64,000 nucleotides of DNA, from positions 1 to 64,000 of the forward strand of contig NZ_JAUXXZ010000052.1 of assembly GCF_030684675.1 (NCBI RefSeq), read 5' to 3'. The position numbers and the translations under genes are program-made. The notes beneath the pieces are model-generated. The model saw only the letters and a program-made list of their open reading frames with translations. It was not told the origin of the DNA and ran no database searches. Each line of letters begins with the position of its first letter. Positions within the stretch are counted from its first letter, which is position 1. Below are positions 42,075-50,679 of this stretch, piece after piece. This stretch comes from Daejeonella sp. Its GTDB lineage: Bacteria > Bacteroidota > Bacteroidia > Sphingobacteriales > Sphingobacteriaceae.

Positions 42075-42539
42075 ATGAAAAGATTAATCATTGCTTTTTT
42101 AGCCGGATTTATTGCTTTTTCGGCAGCACCTGCTATGGCACAGATAAGTGTCAATGTGAATCTTGGAGCCCAGCCTGAATGGGGTCCTACCGGATACAAT
42201 CGTGCAGATTATTACTACCTGCCCGATATTGAAACCTATTATTATGTCCCAAAACGTCAGTTTATTTATCGTGAAAATGATAAATGGCTTTTCATGTCTG
42301 CTTTACCATCCCGTTATCGCGGATATGACCTAAATAATGGCTATAAAGTGGTTATTAACTCCCCAAGACCTTATCAATACTTTAGTTCACACAAAGTGAA
42401 GTATGCAAAATACAAAGGCTATAACGGGAAACAATCAATTATCAGGAATAGTAATGATTCAAGATATTCCAAAGGCAATTCAGGCAAGTCCCATTCCAAA
42501 GGGAAAAATGGACATTCGGGTGGTAAAGGGAAACACTAA
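42075..42539 (+). CDS. Small secreted protein with basic Gly/Ser/Lys tail
   Basis: 154 residues. Signal peptide (1-22, PAMAQ), then a Tyr-rich region (QPEWGPTGYNRADYYYLPDIETYYYVPKRQFIYR) and a low-complexity basic C-terminus rich in Lys, Ser, Gly and His (SKGNSGKSHSKGKNGHSGGKGKH). No family I can name, although similar small Tyr-rich exported proteins are common in Sphingobacteriaceae. The YYYLP/ETYYYVP repeats hint at a surface or matrix role. It is followed by a long inverted repeat that probably ends transcription. Confidence 0.75.
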   Translation: MKRLIIAFLAGFIAFSAAPAMAQISVNVNLGAQPEWGPTGYNRADYYYLPDIETYYYVPKRQFIYRENDKWLFMSALPSRYRGYDLNNGYKVVINSPRPYQYFSSHKVKYAKYKGYNGKQSIIRNSNDSRYSKGNSGKSHSKGKNGHSGGKGKH

Positions 42540-42542
42540 TTA

Positions 42543-42609
42543 GAGTTGAGAATGGAGAATTGAGAGTGGAGAGTGCAGTTAACTCTCAATTTTCCACTCT
42601 CAACTATCA
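42543..42609. repeat. Inverted pair of 7-bp arrays between convergent genes
   Basis: Left array GAGTTGA, GAATGGA, GAATTGA, GAGTGGA, GAGTGCA (42543-42577); right array ACTCTCA, ATTTTCC, ACTCTCA, ACTATCA (42582-42609). The arms are mutual inverse complements over 22 bp (42546-42567 with 42582-42603) with only two mismatches. The right arm reaches the alaS stop codon. It could act as a two-way terminator hairpin. Confidence 0.85.
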
Positions 42610-45264
42610 ACTAACAAAAGTTTTTGCTTTCTCAAGTGCTTTTGCAAGCCCGGAACTATCCTTACCTCCTGCAGTGGCAAAGAACGGTTGTCCGCCACCA
42701 CCACCCTGAATTTCTTTAGCTAATTCACGCACAATATTTCCTGCGTTCAGATTTCTTTCTTTAACAAGGTTTTCGGATACCATCACCGTCAGGCTTGGTT
42801 TTCCATCGATATCGCAAGCCAAAACCAGGAAGAGATCATTTACCAGATCCTTTACAGCATAAGCAAGACTTTTCACTGCATCGGTATTGGGCAAGTCAAC
42901 CTGCTGGGCAATCAGATTAATACCATTGATCAGCAATGCATTTTTAACAAGTTCATGCTTCAATCCGGCAGAACGCTCAAGTATAGTTTTTTCAATTTCC
43001 TTTTTCAGACGATTGTTCTCTTCAAGTAATGACTCAACTGTTTTAAGAAGGTCATTTGGGTTCTTAAGCAGGTCTTTTAATCCCCTGATCTGTTCATTCT
43101 GAGCATTAATATAATTCTCAGCAGTCTCAGCCGTGATTGCTTCAATCCTTCTGACACCTGCTGCTACAGCACTTTCTGAAATAATCTTAAAATAGCCGAT
43201 CTGTCCGCTTGATTTAACATGAGTCCCGCCACAAAGTTCTTTCGAAAAATGATCATCAAATGTGATCACACGGACATAATCTCCATATTTTTCACCAAAA
43301 AGAGCGGTTACGCCTGAATCAATTGCTTTCTGATAAGGTACATTCCGCTCCTCTTTCAATAGAATGTTCTCGCGGATTTTACGGTTCACAATACCTTCAA
43401 CTTCTGATAGCTCCAGATCTGTAAGCTTGGAAAAATGTGCAAAATCGAATCTTAAATATTCTGAATTAACCAATGAACCTTTCTGATTCACATGATCACC
43501 CAAAATCTGCTTCAATGCTGCATGTAAAAGGTGAGTAACCGAATGATTGTTTTCTGTTGCTGTTCTCCTCTTATAATCAACTACCGCATAAAATGATCCC
43601 GAAAGATCATCAGGGATTTCGTCAAGAAAATGAACAATTAATCCGTTTTCCTTTTTGGTATCTGTTACCGGGTATTCAAACAGACGTGAATGGTCTTCAA
43701 GTTTCCCGGTATCGCCAACCTGTCCCCCGCTTTCAGCATAGAATGGGGTTCGGTTTAGCACCAACTGATACTGATCCTTTCCCTTGGCTGTAACCTTACG
43801 ATATCTCAGAACTTTACATTCCGTTTCCAGTTCATCATAACCGATAAATTCAACCTCCTCATCTTCATTTATAATAACCCAGTCGCCGGTATCAATTGCT
43901 GTTGCGGCTCTTGAACGTGCTTTTTGTTTCTGAAGTTCTGCTTCAAAGCCTTCCATATCAACAGCCCATCCCTTTTCGCGGGCCATTAGTTCCGTCAGGT
44001 CGATAGGAAATCCAAAAGTATCATATAGTTCAAATGCAAATTCTCCATTGATGACCTGATCATTAGTTTCAAAGCGTTCAAAACGCTGAATTCCGGTCGC
44101 TAAAGTTCTTAGAAACGATACCTCTTCTTCCAGAACCACCTTCTGAACAAAATCCTGCTGCTTTTTAAGCTCAGGGAATATTCCGTCGAACTGATCTGCA
44201 AGAATTGGGACCAGTTTATTTAAAAATGGCTCCTTCAGATCAAGAAAGGTGTAGGCATATCTTACCGCTCTTCTGAGTATTCTTCTCACAACATAACCAG
44301 CCTTATTGTTGGATGGCAGGGTTCCATCGGCAATACAGAAACTGATCGCACGGACGTGATCAGACATTACACGCATCGCCACAGACGCACCCCAGCCTTC
44401 TCCACCCGGGACTGAATTTCCAACATAGGGCATGCGTGATTTTTCTGAAATAAATTGAATCATCGGCTGGAAAACATCGGTATCGTAATTGGATGTTTTA
44501 TTCTGTATTACCCTTACCAAACGTTCAAGTCCCATTCCCGTATCCACATGCTGTCCGGGTAGTTTTTCAAGAGAACCATTCTTCAGGCGATTGAACTGCA
44601 TGAAGACATTATTCCATATTTCTATAACCTGTGGATCATCCTGATTGACCAGTTTACTGCCATCAATTTTAAGACGTTCAGCATCAGGGCGCATATCCAC
44701 ATGAATCTCCGAACATGGCCCGCAGGGACCTGTTTCACCCATCTCCCAGAAATTATCCTTCTTATTTCCTAAAAGAATCCGGTCTTCAGAAACATACTGT
44801 TTCCATATCTCGTATGCTTCCTGATCTTTAGGAAGTCCTTCTTTCTCGTCACCTGCAAAAACACTGACGTAAAGCCGGTCCTTAGGTATTTTATATACTT
44901 CAGTTAAAAGTTCCCAACTCCAGGCAAGGGCCTCCTTTTTAAAATACCCGTCCTCCGGATTAGCAGGATCACCAAAACTCCAGTTGCCAAGCATCTCGAA
45001 CATTGTATGGTGATAAGTATCTATTCCAACTTCTTCGAGGTCGTTATGCTTACCGGAAACGCGCAAACAACGTTGCGTATCGGCCACCCTGGGGTATTTT
45101 ATCGCTGCCTGACCGAGGAACAGATCCTTGAACTGATTCATTCCGGCATTGGTAAACATCAATGTGGGGTCATTCTTTACAACAATAGGTGCTGATGGTA
45201 CAATATGGTGTCCTTTGGCGGCAAAAAAATCTAAAAAGCCTTGTCTTATCTCTTTGGTGGTCAT
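42607..45264 (-). CDS. alaS: Alanyl-tRNA synthetase
   Basis: 885 residues, full length. Class II core near the N-terminus (RQGFLDFFAAKGHHIVPSAPIVVKNDPTLMFTNAGMNQFKDLF, HHTMFEMLGNWSFGD), GLGMGLERLVR-type motif 3 (HVDTGMGLERLVRVIQ), tRNA-editing domain with HSVTHLLHAAL and ELCGGTHVKSSGQIG (zinc ligands), and a C-Ala domain with a Gly-rich end (IQGGGGGQPFFATAGGKD). The gene ends at a heptamer inverted repeat; a TATATTTG element lies just upstream. Confidence 0.97.
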   Translation of the reverse strand: MTTKEIRQGFLDFFAAKGHHIVPSAPIVVKNDPTLMFTNAGMNQFKDLFLGQAAIKYPRVADTQRCLRVSGKHNDLEEVGIDTYHHTMFEMLGNWSFGDPANPEDGYFKKEALAWSWELLTEVYKIPKDRLYVSVFAGDEKEGLPKDQEAYEIWKQYVSEDRILLGNKKDNFWEMGETGPCGPCSEIHVDMRPDAERLKIDGSKLVNQDDPQVIEIWNNVFMQFNRLKNGSLEKLPGQHVDTGMGLERLVRVIQNKTSNYDTDVFQPMIQFISEKSRMPYVGNSVPGGEGWGASVAMRVMSDHVRAISFCIADGTLPSNNKAGYVVRRILRRAVRYAYTFLDLKEPFLNKLVPILADQFDGIFPELKKQQDFVQKVVLEEEVSFLRTLATGIQRFERFETNDQVINGEFAFELYDTFGFPIDLTELMAREKGWAVDMEGFEAELQKQKARSRAATAIDTGDWVIINEDEEVEFIGYDELETECKVLRYRKVTAKGKDQYQLVLNRTPFYAESGGQVGDTGKLEDHSRLFEYPVTDTKKENGLIVHFLDEIPDDLSGSFYAVVDYKRRTATENNHSVTHLLHAALKQILGDHVNQKGSLVNSEYLRFDFAHFSKLTDLELSEVEGIVNRKIRENILLKEERNVPYQKAIDSGVTALFGEKYGDYVRVITFDDHFSKELCGGTHVKSSGQIGYFKIISESAVAAGVRRIEAITAETAENYINAQNEQIRGLKDLLKNPNDLLKTVESLLEENNRLKKEIEKTILERSAGLKHELVKNALLINGINLIAQQVDLPNTDAVKSLAYAVKDLVNDLFLVLACDIDGKPSLTVMVSENLVKERNLNAGNIVRELAKEIQGGGGGQPFFATAGGKDSSGLAKALEKAKTFVS

Positions 45265-45281
45265 CCTGATTAGCTATTCTG

Positions 45282-45289
45282 CAAATATA
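45282..45289 (-). promoter_or_regulatory. -7 promoter element TATATTTG of alaS
   Basis: Minus-strand TATATTTG, exact TAnnTTTG match, 17 nt before the alaS start codon, implying a very short leader. No convincing -33 element. Confidence 0.45.
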
Positions 45290-45391
45290 ATACAGATATG
45301 TGTTTTTTTGGGAGAGAATATGAAATAGCCTCAGGAGTACTACCTTCAGCATATTATGCGTTAACATTGTTCAAAGCTTTCAAATTTTTAC

Positions 45392-45419
45392 TTGCTTCGG
45401 TTCAAAATTAGTAGTTTTA
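45392..45419 (+). promoter_or_regulatory. Putative promoter of the MerR gene
   Basis: TTG (45392-45394), 17-nt spacer, then TAGTTTTA (one base off TAnnTTTG), 19 nt before the start codon. Confidence 0.35.
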
Positions 45420-45438
45420 CAAAAGCAAAATCATTGGT

Positions 45439-45774
45439 ATGCCATACAAGGAGCGCGACATTACTAAATTATATTACAGCATGGGTGAGGTGACCCGTAT
45501 GTTTGATGTAAACGCATCCCAGATTCGTTTTTATGAACGTGAATTTGAGATCCTCCAGCCCAAAAAGAACAAAAAAGGAAACCGCCTGTTCAGTGCCGAT
45601 GATGTTGAGAACCTGAAGATAATTTTCAATCTGGTGAAAGAAAAAGGCTATACCCTGCAGGGTGCCAAAGATTATTTACGCAGCAATAAGGCTGAGGTAA
45701 AGGAGAACCAAAAGGTGATCGACTCTCTTGAGCGTCTGAAACAATTTCTGCTTGAGGTAAAAGAGCAGCTTTAG
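45439..45774 (+). CDS. MerR-family transcriptional regulator
   Basis: 111 residues. A single MerR winged-helix DNA-binding domain (about 10-80): LYYSMGEVTRMFDVNASQIRFYEREFEIL and KKGNRLFSADDVENLKIIFNLVKEKGYTLQGAKDYL, followed by a short helix for dimerisation. No ligand-binding domain and no metal-binding cysteines, so its signal is unknown. It is divergent from alaS and lies 2 nt before a lipid kinase gene, with which it is probably co-transcribed. Confidence 0.9.
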   Translation: MPYKERDITKLYYSMGEVTRMFDVNASQIRFYEREFEILQPKKNKKGNRLFSADDVENLKIIFNLVKEKGYTLQGAKDYLRSNKAEVKENQKVIDSLERLKQFLLEVKEQL

Positions 45775-45776
45775 TT

Positions 45777-46676
45777 ATGCCGGGGCAAAAAAAATCTGCA
45801 GTAAAGAGCTTGAGAATACTGTTTGTCATTAATCCCAAGTCCGGACATGGAGGGGAGAAAAATCTTAAAAATCTTATCTCTGATAGATCCAAATCTGAGG
45901 GATTTGATTATCAGCTCATTGTAATGAGCGGTGATGATACAGAACGTATTTCAGAAAAATTAAAACAATATAAACCTGACATTGTTGCTGCTGCTGGTGG
46001 TGATGGAACCATAAATTTAATGGCAGGAATACTTGCGAATACAGGGATTCCCCTCGCCATTATTCCACAGGGTTCTGCTAATGGTATGGCAAAGGAACTG
46101 CATATCCCCGCCAAAACCGAGAATGCCTTGGAAATCCTCATCAACGGAAAAACACAGGAGATTGATCTGATTAGAATTAATGAAAAGATCTGTATCCACC
46201 TGGCAGATGTAGGATTGAATGCAAGGGTAGTAAAGCGTTTTGAAAATGATGCGAAAAGAGGCCTCCTGACCTATGCCAAGCACCTTTTCGGAGAAATGTT
46301 TCTGCTTAAAAAATATGTTTTCAATATAACCTACGATGGTAATACAATCCGCAGAAAAGGTGTATCCATTACCTTCGCTAATGCTTCACAATATGGTACC
46401 GGAGCAGTAATCAACCCCAAAGGAATACTGGATGATGGCAAATTTGAACTCGTGATCATCAAGCCTTTTCCACGAATCAAGCTTTTATCGATCACCTGGA
46501 AAATGTTCATGAATAAATTACATACTTCTGATTATGTAGAGATCATCAGCTGTGATAAAGCTCATGTAATGAGCAGTAGAAAAACAACACTTCAGGTAGA
46601 TGGAGAGGTTCTGGGCAAAGTAAAGGAAATATCTATCGAAAGTATGCATAAAGCACTTACTGTTATAGTACCTTAA
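45777..46676 (+). CDS. Diacylglycerol/lipid kinase family protein (YegS/BmrU type)
   Basis: 299 residues. DAGK catalytic features: FVINPKSGHGG at the N-terminus, the nucleotide motif AAGGDGTINLMAGIL (about 66-80), IPQGSANGMAKEL and, in the C-terminal beta sandwich, DDGKFELVIIKPFPRIKLL and STLQVDGEVLGK-like TTLQVDGEVLG. The enzyme phosphorylates a lipid such as diacylglycerol. Its start follows the MerR stop by 2 nt. Its stop codon shares TTAA with the convergent phosphoesterase gene. Confidence 0.9.
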   Translation: MPGQKKSAVKSLRILFVINPKSGHGGEKNLKNLISDRSKSEGFDYQLIVMSGDDTERISEKLKQYKPDIVAAAGGDGTINLMAGILANTGIPLAIIPQGSANGMAKELHIPAKTENALEILINGKTQEIDLIRINEKICIHLADVGLNARVVKRFENDAKRGLLTYAKHLFGEMFLLKKYVFNITYDGNTIRRKGVSITFANASQYGTGAVINPKGILDDGKFELVIIKPFPRIKLLSITWKMFMNKLHTSDYVEIISCDKAHVMSSRKTTLQVDGEVLGKVKEISIESMHKALTVIVP

Positions 46677-47728
46677 TCTATCTTATATTCATAGACCATT
46701 TTCCCTTTTTCAGCATTCGCATCAATTACCCAGGCTGAAATATAAACTGAACCTTCATTTTCAAACCTTAGTTTAAAAAATCCCTTTGCCTTCATTCCAA
46801 ATTTCAGATTTTTTCCTGTCTGTAAAACGTATTTAAGCTTTGAGCCGGCACCACTAACAATAAAATGATTCTGGTCTTTGGAAATATGCTGCAGATTATG
46901 CTCATGTCCGGAGGCATAAATAATACCCGGATAACTTTTAAATATCTCGATGAGACGTTTTCGCAAATGCCTGTAACGGGGATGAGCTATATCCTCCTTT
47001 GCTCCAAAATATTTTCTGTAAATGGGTAACAATGAACCAAGAATAGGAAGGGGAAAATATGCTTTACGATGGTAAATAGTAAATGGAAATAAGTGATGTC
47101 TTAACTTATAGCGGCCACCATGAATGGCATAACTATAAACCGGTGCATGTCCGGCAATGATTATTCTCTTATCCTTGTTACTTTCAAGTATAGTTATCAG
47201 ATGCTTAAAAAATTCCTCCTCTGATTCTACTCTACAGCCACACTCTTGCCCAATGGGTCTGAAACCAGGTTGCAGCCACCATTGTGTGTTAATCATTACA
47301 AGGGTAACATTCGGATTAACATTGATCTCTGTTGGTCCCGGGCACCCATTTGTAGGGTACATTACGTTTTTGTCAAAAAGCTTTTCGAGGTATTTTTCCT
47401 GTCTTAAAATATATTCATAACCACCTTCCCTGCCCTTGTTCCAATCGTGATTGCCTGAAATAAAGAGCACCTTACCATGATAATCCTTCAATGCTTCTTT
47501 GTGGGCGATTAATGCATTTTCAGCATCCTTCCTCAGAATAGCACCTTCCGGAGGCAGACCTTTAGGATAAATATTATCGCCTAAAAAGATAACAGCAGAA
47601 TGCTGACATTTATCAAAGTGGGAACGCATGGTTTCCAATACAGGATCTGGCCCATGCCTGACTACATTTCCTGTATCACCAATCAAAAAAATCTCGTAAG
47701 TCTTCTTTTCCCTTCCTCCGGATTGCAT
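46673..47728 (-). CDS. Calcineurin-like metallophosphoesterase
   Basis: 351 residues from the ATG at 47728; a TTG ten codons earlier would overlap the upstream gene. Metal-ligand motifs in order: FLIGDTGN, FLGDNIYPKGLP, FISGNHDWNKG, IAGHAPVYSYAIHGG and YASGHEHNLQH. This is the GD-GDN-GNHD-GH-GHEH series of calcineurin-like phosphoesterases, closest to the tartrate-resistant acid-phosphatase-like group. No signal peptide is evident, so a cytoplasmic location is inferred. Substrate unknown. It lies 23 nt after an enoyl-CoA hydratase gene on the same strand. Confidence 0.88.
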   Translation of the reverse strand: MQSGGREKKTYEIFLIGDTGNVVRHGPDPVLETMRSHFDKCQHSAVIFLGDNIYPKGLPPEGAILRKDAENALIAHKEALKDYHGKVLFISGNHDWNKGREGGYEYILRQEKYLEKLFDKNVMYPTNGCPGPTEINVNPNVTLVMINTQWWLQPGFRPIGQECGCRVESEEEFFKHLITILESNKDKRIIIAGHAPVYSYAIHGGRYKLRHHLFPFTIYHRKAYFPLPILGSLLPIYRKYFGAKEDIAHPRYRHLRKRLIEIFKSYPGIIYASGHEHNLQHISKDQNHFIVSGAGSKLKYVLQTGKNLKFGMKAKGFFKLRFENEGSVYISAWVIDANAEKGKMVYEYKID

Positions 47729-47751
47729 AATTGATGATTTAATTTCGGATG

Positions 47752-48525
47752 TTACCAATTCAGCTTTTCCTTATTTAAAAAAGCCGAAATTCCTTTCTTG
47801 CAGTCAGAGGATGAACGGGTTTCTACGTTCATTTTTACAGCTAAATTCAAACTATCTTCCAATGAAAGATCCTGAACAGAATTAATAAGCGCTTTTCCAA
47901 GAGCTACAGAATTTGCTGAAACTGATTGAATAAGCTTGTGCGCGTAGGATTCTACAGCTCCGGCTATTTCTTCCTTCGGACAAATGAAATTGATCAAGCC
48001 ATAATCAGAAGCAGTTTGAGCATCTATCAGCTCTCCGCTAAGGAGTAACTCTTTTGCTCTTCCTTCACCCAGTCTTCTGAGCAGAAAGCAGGTTACGAGG
48101 GCCGGAATAAAACCAATCCTGACTTCAGTATAACCAAATTTAGCTTCGGGCACTGAGAATATCAGATCACACACTGAAATCAATCCGCAGCCTCCGGCTA
48201 TAGCATGCCCCTCAACCTGTGCGATTACTAATTTGGGAGAGCGGTAGATTAGTGAAAAGAGGTCTTTCAATAAATTGGTATCTTTTAAATTATCTTCCTC
48301 TGTATTGTTTTGCAAATGCTTCAGATAATCCAAATCAGCGCCAGCACTGAATACCTCTCCATTGGCCTTAAGTACGATTACCTTAACATCTTCATTATGA
48401 ATAGCAGCTTTAAAGGCATTCGTTAGCGCAAATACCATATTAGGATTTAAAGCATTTCGCTTCTCAGGTCGGTTTATTGTAATACTAGCTATCCTTTCTG
48501 ACGTATTATATTCCAGCAATTCCAT
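47752..48525 (-). CDS. Enoyl-CoA hydratase/isomerase family (methylglutaconyl-CoA hydratase-like)
   Basis: 257 residues. Crotonase fold: ITINRPEKRNALNPNMV, oxyanion-hole segment FSAGADLDYLK, VEGHAIAGGCGLISVCDLIF and KFGYTEVRIGFIPALV. The first catalytic Glu of classical crotonases is Gly here (GGCGL) while the second Glu (YTEVRIG) is kept; this combination is what I recall from methylglutaconyl-CoA hydratases of leucine breakdown. No other leucine-degradation gene is adjacent. The gene is in the operon downstream of comEC. Confidence 0.88.
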   Translation of the reverse strand: MELLEYNTSERIASITINRPEKRNALNPNMVFALTNAFKAAIHNEDVKVIVLKANGEVFSAGADLDYLKHLQNNTEEDNLKDTNLLKDLFSLIYRSPKLVIAQVEGHAIAGGCGLISVCDLIFSVPEAKFGYTEVRIGFIPALVTCFLLRRLGEGRAKELLLSGELIDAQTASDYGLINFICPKEEIAGAVESYAHKLIQSVSANSVALGKALINSVQDLSLEDSLNLAVKMNVETRSSSDCKKGISAFLNKEKLNW

Positions 48526-48580
48526 TTTTGATTTCCAGTATTAATAATCGATCCTGATTAATCAAAATTAACCCAAATTA

Positions 48581-50677
48581 CTATAGTTTGATAATATAAG
48601 CAGGCGATTTCTTTAAAACATAAGCAGAAACGTTCAGTTTCGCTGCTTCTGAGAGCCAGGACTTAATCTTATACTCTGAATTGGTCGGGTCTATCAAAAC
48701 TTTCTTAAACTTAACAATAGCATTGATATCTGCTAACTTTTGAACCGGATTATGGCTCAAAACAAGGATATCAACCTTTAATCTTTCACCCGATTCCGGC
48801 AAACTGATTTTTCTGTCCCAACGAAGCACGCGGAACTTACCAAATTGCATAAAATTTGAATCTGACCAGTATGAATCGCCCCTTAATGTACTTTCAATAT
48901 TGAGCAAAGTGATGTCAGAACCTCCCCGACTTTCCAACACCGGTTTAATGGAATAAGAAAAATTTCTGTCTGCGGAGTCAAAATCTGCAAGAACAATACA
49001 TTTACTCCCCTTGGAATAAGCAATGGCAGAATTTTTTCGAAGACTGAAAAATATCAGATCTTCCCTTCTAAAATTTAGAATCCGATCCAGGGAAATGCTC
49101 ATAAATAGAATCATGCTAAAAGTTATTGCTACCCATACAATGATTTTTTGCCTTGATTTTGACCAAAAAACCATCATTAGAATCAACGTGCAAAGTAGAA
49201 AAAGCTGAAATCCACTAAGCCAGATACCCGAAAGACTTGCAAAGGGAAGATTCTCTATCCTGAATAAAATATCATTTGTCAGATTGATTAATCCGCTCAA
49301 AAATTTCCCAAGGGGAATCAACAGGAAACTAAATGGAATGGCCAGAAGCAAAATTCCAGCATACATAATGATTGTTACAGGTAAAACAATAAGCAGATTA
49401 CTGAGCAGAAAATAAAGCGGGAATTGATGGAAATAATATAAACTCAGCGGGAAAGTGGCTAACTGAGCAGCAAGAGAAAGGGCACAATAACTCCAGGCAT
49501 AATCGATAAACTTATTCCTAAAATACAAGCTGTGGTAAAATTTTGGATGGAAATAAACAAGTCCGCAAACAGCAAGGTAGGAAAGCTGAAATCCGACATC
49601 CAAAAGATAATACGGATAATATAAAAGAAGGAAAAATGCAGAGATTGCGATCAAATTATAGGAGTTCTGATTTTTATTCAGCGCTTTCCCGATAAGCACA
49701 AAGCTGATCATTACTGCAGCCCGGCAAACCGGTGATGAAAAACCGCTAATCAGAGAATAAAACCAGATTGCTATAACAATTAACAGGATCCGCACTAAAA
49801 TCAGAACTTTGTTCTTATCCATTGTCCTGAGCAAAAAAGATAATACCAGAAAAACGATACCCACATGCATGCCTGAAACAGAAAGGACATGCATTGTTCC
49901 AGTCTTTGAATAAGTCTCTATGACATCCTTATTCAGGTCTGCCCGGTACCCTAAAATTAGAGTTGAAGCCAACGCTGCCGCATCCTGATCAGGCAGATAA
50001 GTATTGTATTTATTGATCAGCTTCCTTCTTAATGACAAAGCAAATGATATAACAGGATTACCTGCAAAGCCTTTCAACACCCGAAATTGATTCCTTTTAA
50101 CATAAGATTGAAAGTAAATCTGTCGGTTTTCCATAAATAACTTATAATCAAATTCTCCCGGATTGTACGGAGGTTCCAGAGCGTGGTAAACGGCAGGAAT
50201 TAAAATAATTTCTCCATAATCAGGCACAAACTTTCCGATTGAATCTGCTTCCATTGAGATTAATATTTTTCCGCTGCTATGTTTAAGGCTTTGCTTATTA
50301 AATACGCCTATCACTTCCCCCTCAAAACGGAAATTACCAAAGGCTACTTTAGGTTCATTCTGAACCCGGACTAGTAATAGGTCTGCTTTTAAGAGGTTGA
50401 ATCTAAGTGGGTCAAACCGCTCTGACTTATATACTGTAAGGCTAAAACAGAGAATATAAAGGAAAGCATGAATAATCAAACCGAAAATCCAGGCCCGTCT
50501 GAAAAGGGAGAAACGTTTATATCCCAATAGTAAGGACAGGAAAATACATAGGATAAAAAGACAGAACTCAACTCCCCATTCAATCAGGAAAGAATGTGCA
50601 AGAAATCTTCCGGAAATTATCCCCAGTATCATCGGAATTAGTAAACGAACAAATGGCACCTCTCCCTTGTAGAACAT
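48581..50677 (-). CDS. comEC: ComEC/Rec2-family DNA uptake channel protein
   Basis: 698 residues. An N-terminal DUF4131-like region with membrane helices and an OB-like domain (RVQNEPKVAFGNFRFEGEVIGVF) precedes the competence domain of many helices with the hallmark HVLSVSGMHVGIVF and SGFSSPVCRAAVMI. The C-terminal 170 residues correspond in place to the metallo-beta-lactamase domain of longer ComEC proteins, but the HxHxDH metal motif is missing (only ILVLSHNPVQ remains), so nuclease activity is unlikely. The protein should carry single-stranded DNA across the inner membrane. It is encoded 2 nt after a ComEA-like helix-hairpin-helix protein. Confidence 0.92.
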   Translation of the reverse strand: MFYKGEVPFVRLLIPMILGIISGRFLAHSFLIEWGVEFCLFILCIFLSLLLGYKRFSLFRRAWIFGLIIHAFLYILCFSLTVYKSERFDPLRFNLLKADLLLVRVQNEPKVAFGNFRFEGEVIGVFNKQSLKHSSGKILISMEADSIGKFVPDYGEIILIPAVYHALEPPYNPGEFDYKLFMENRQIYFQSYVKRNQFRVLKGFAGNPVISFALSLRRKLINKYNTYLPDQDAAALASTLILGYRADLNKDVIETYSKTGTMHVLSVSGMHVGIVFLVLSFLLRTMDKNKVLILVRILLIVIAIWFYSLISGFSSPVCRAAVMISFVLIGKALNKNQNSYNLIAISAFFLLLYYPYYLLDVGFQLSYLAVCGLVYFHPKFYHSLYFRNKFIDYAWSYCALSLAAQLATFPLSLYYFHQFPLYFLLSNLLIVLPVTIIMYAGILLLAIPFSFLLIPLGKFLSGLINLTNDILFRIENLPFASLSGIWLSGFQLFLLCTLILMMVFWSKSRQKIIVWVAITFSMILFMSISLDRILNFRREDLIFFSLRKNSAIAYSKGSKCIVLADFDSADRNFSYSIKPVLESRGGSDITLLNIESTLRGDSYWSDSNFMQFGKFRVLRWDRKISLPESGERLKVDILVLSHNPVQKLADINAIVKFKKVLIDPTNSEYKIKSWLSEAAKLNVSAYVLKKSPAYIIKL

Positions 50678-50679
50678 AA

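Noticed and set aside
42607-45264. Truncation of alaS by the inverted repeat at its 3' end
   Set aside because: The C-Ala domain and the Gly-rich end are complete, and the repeat touches only the stop codon.
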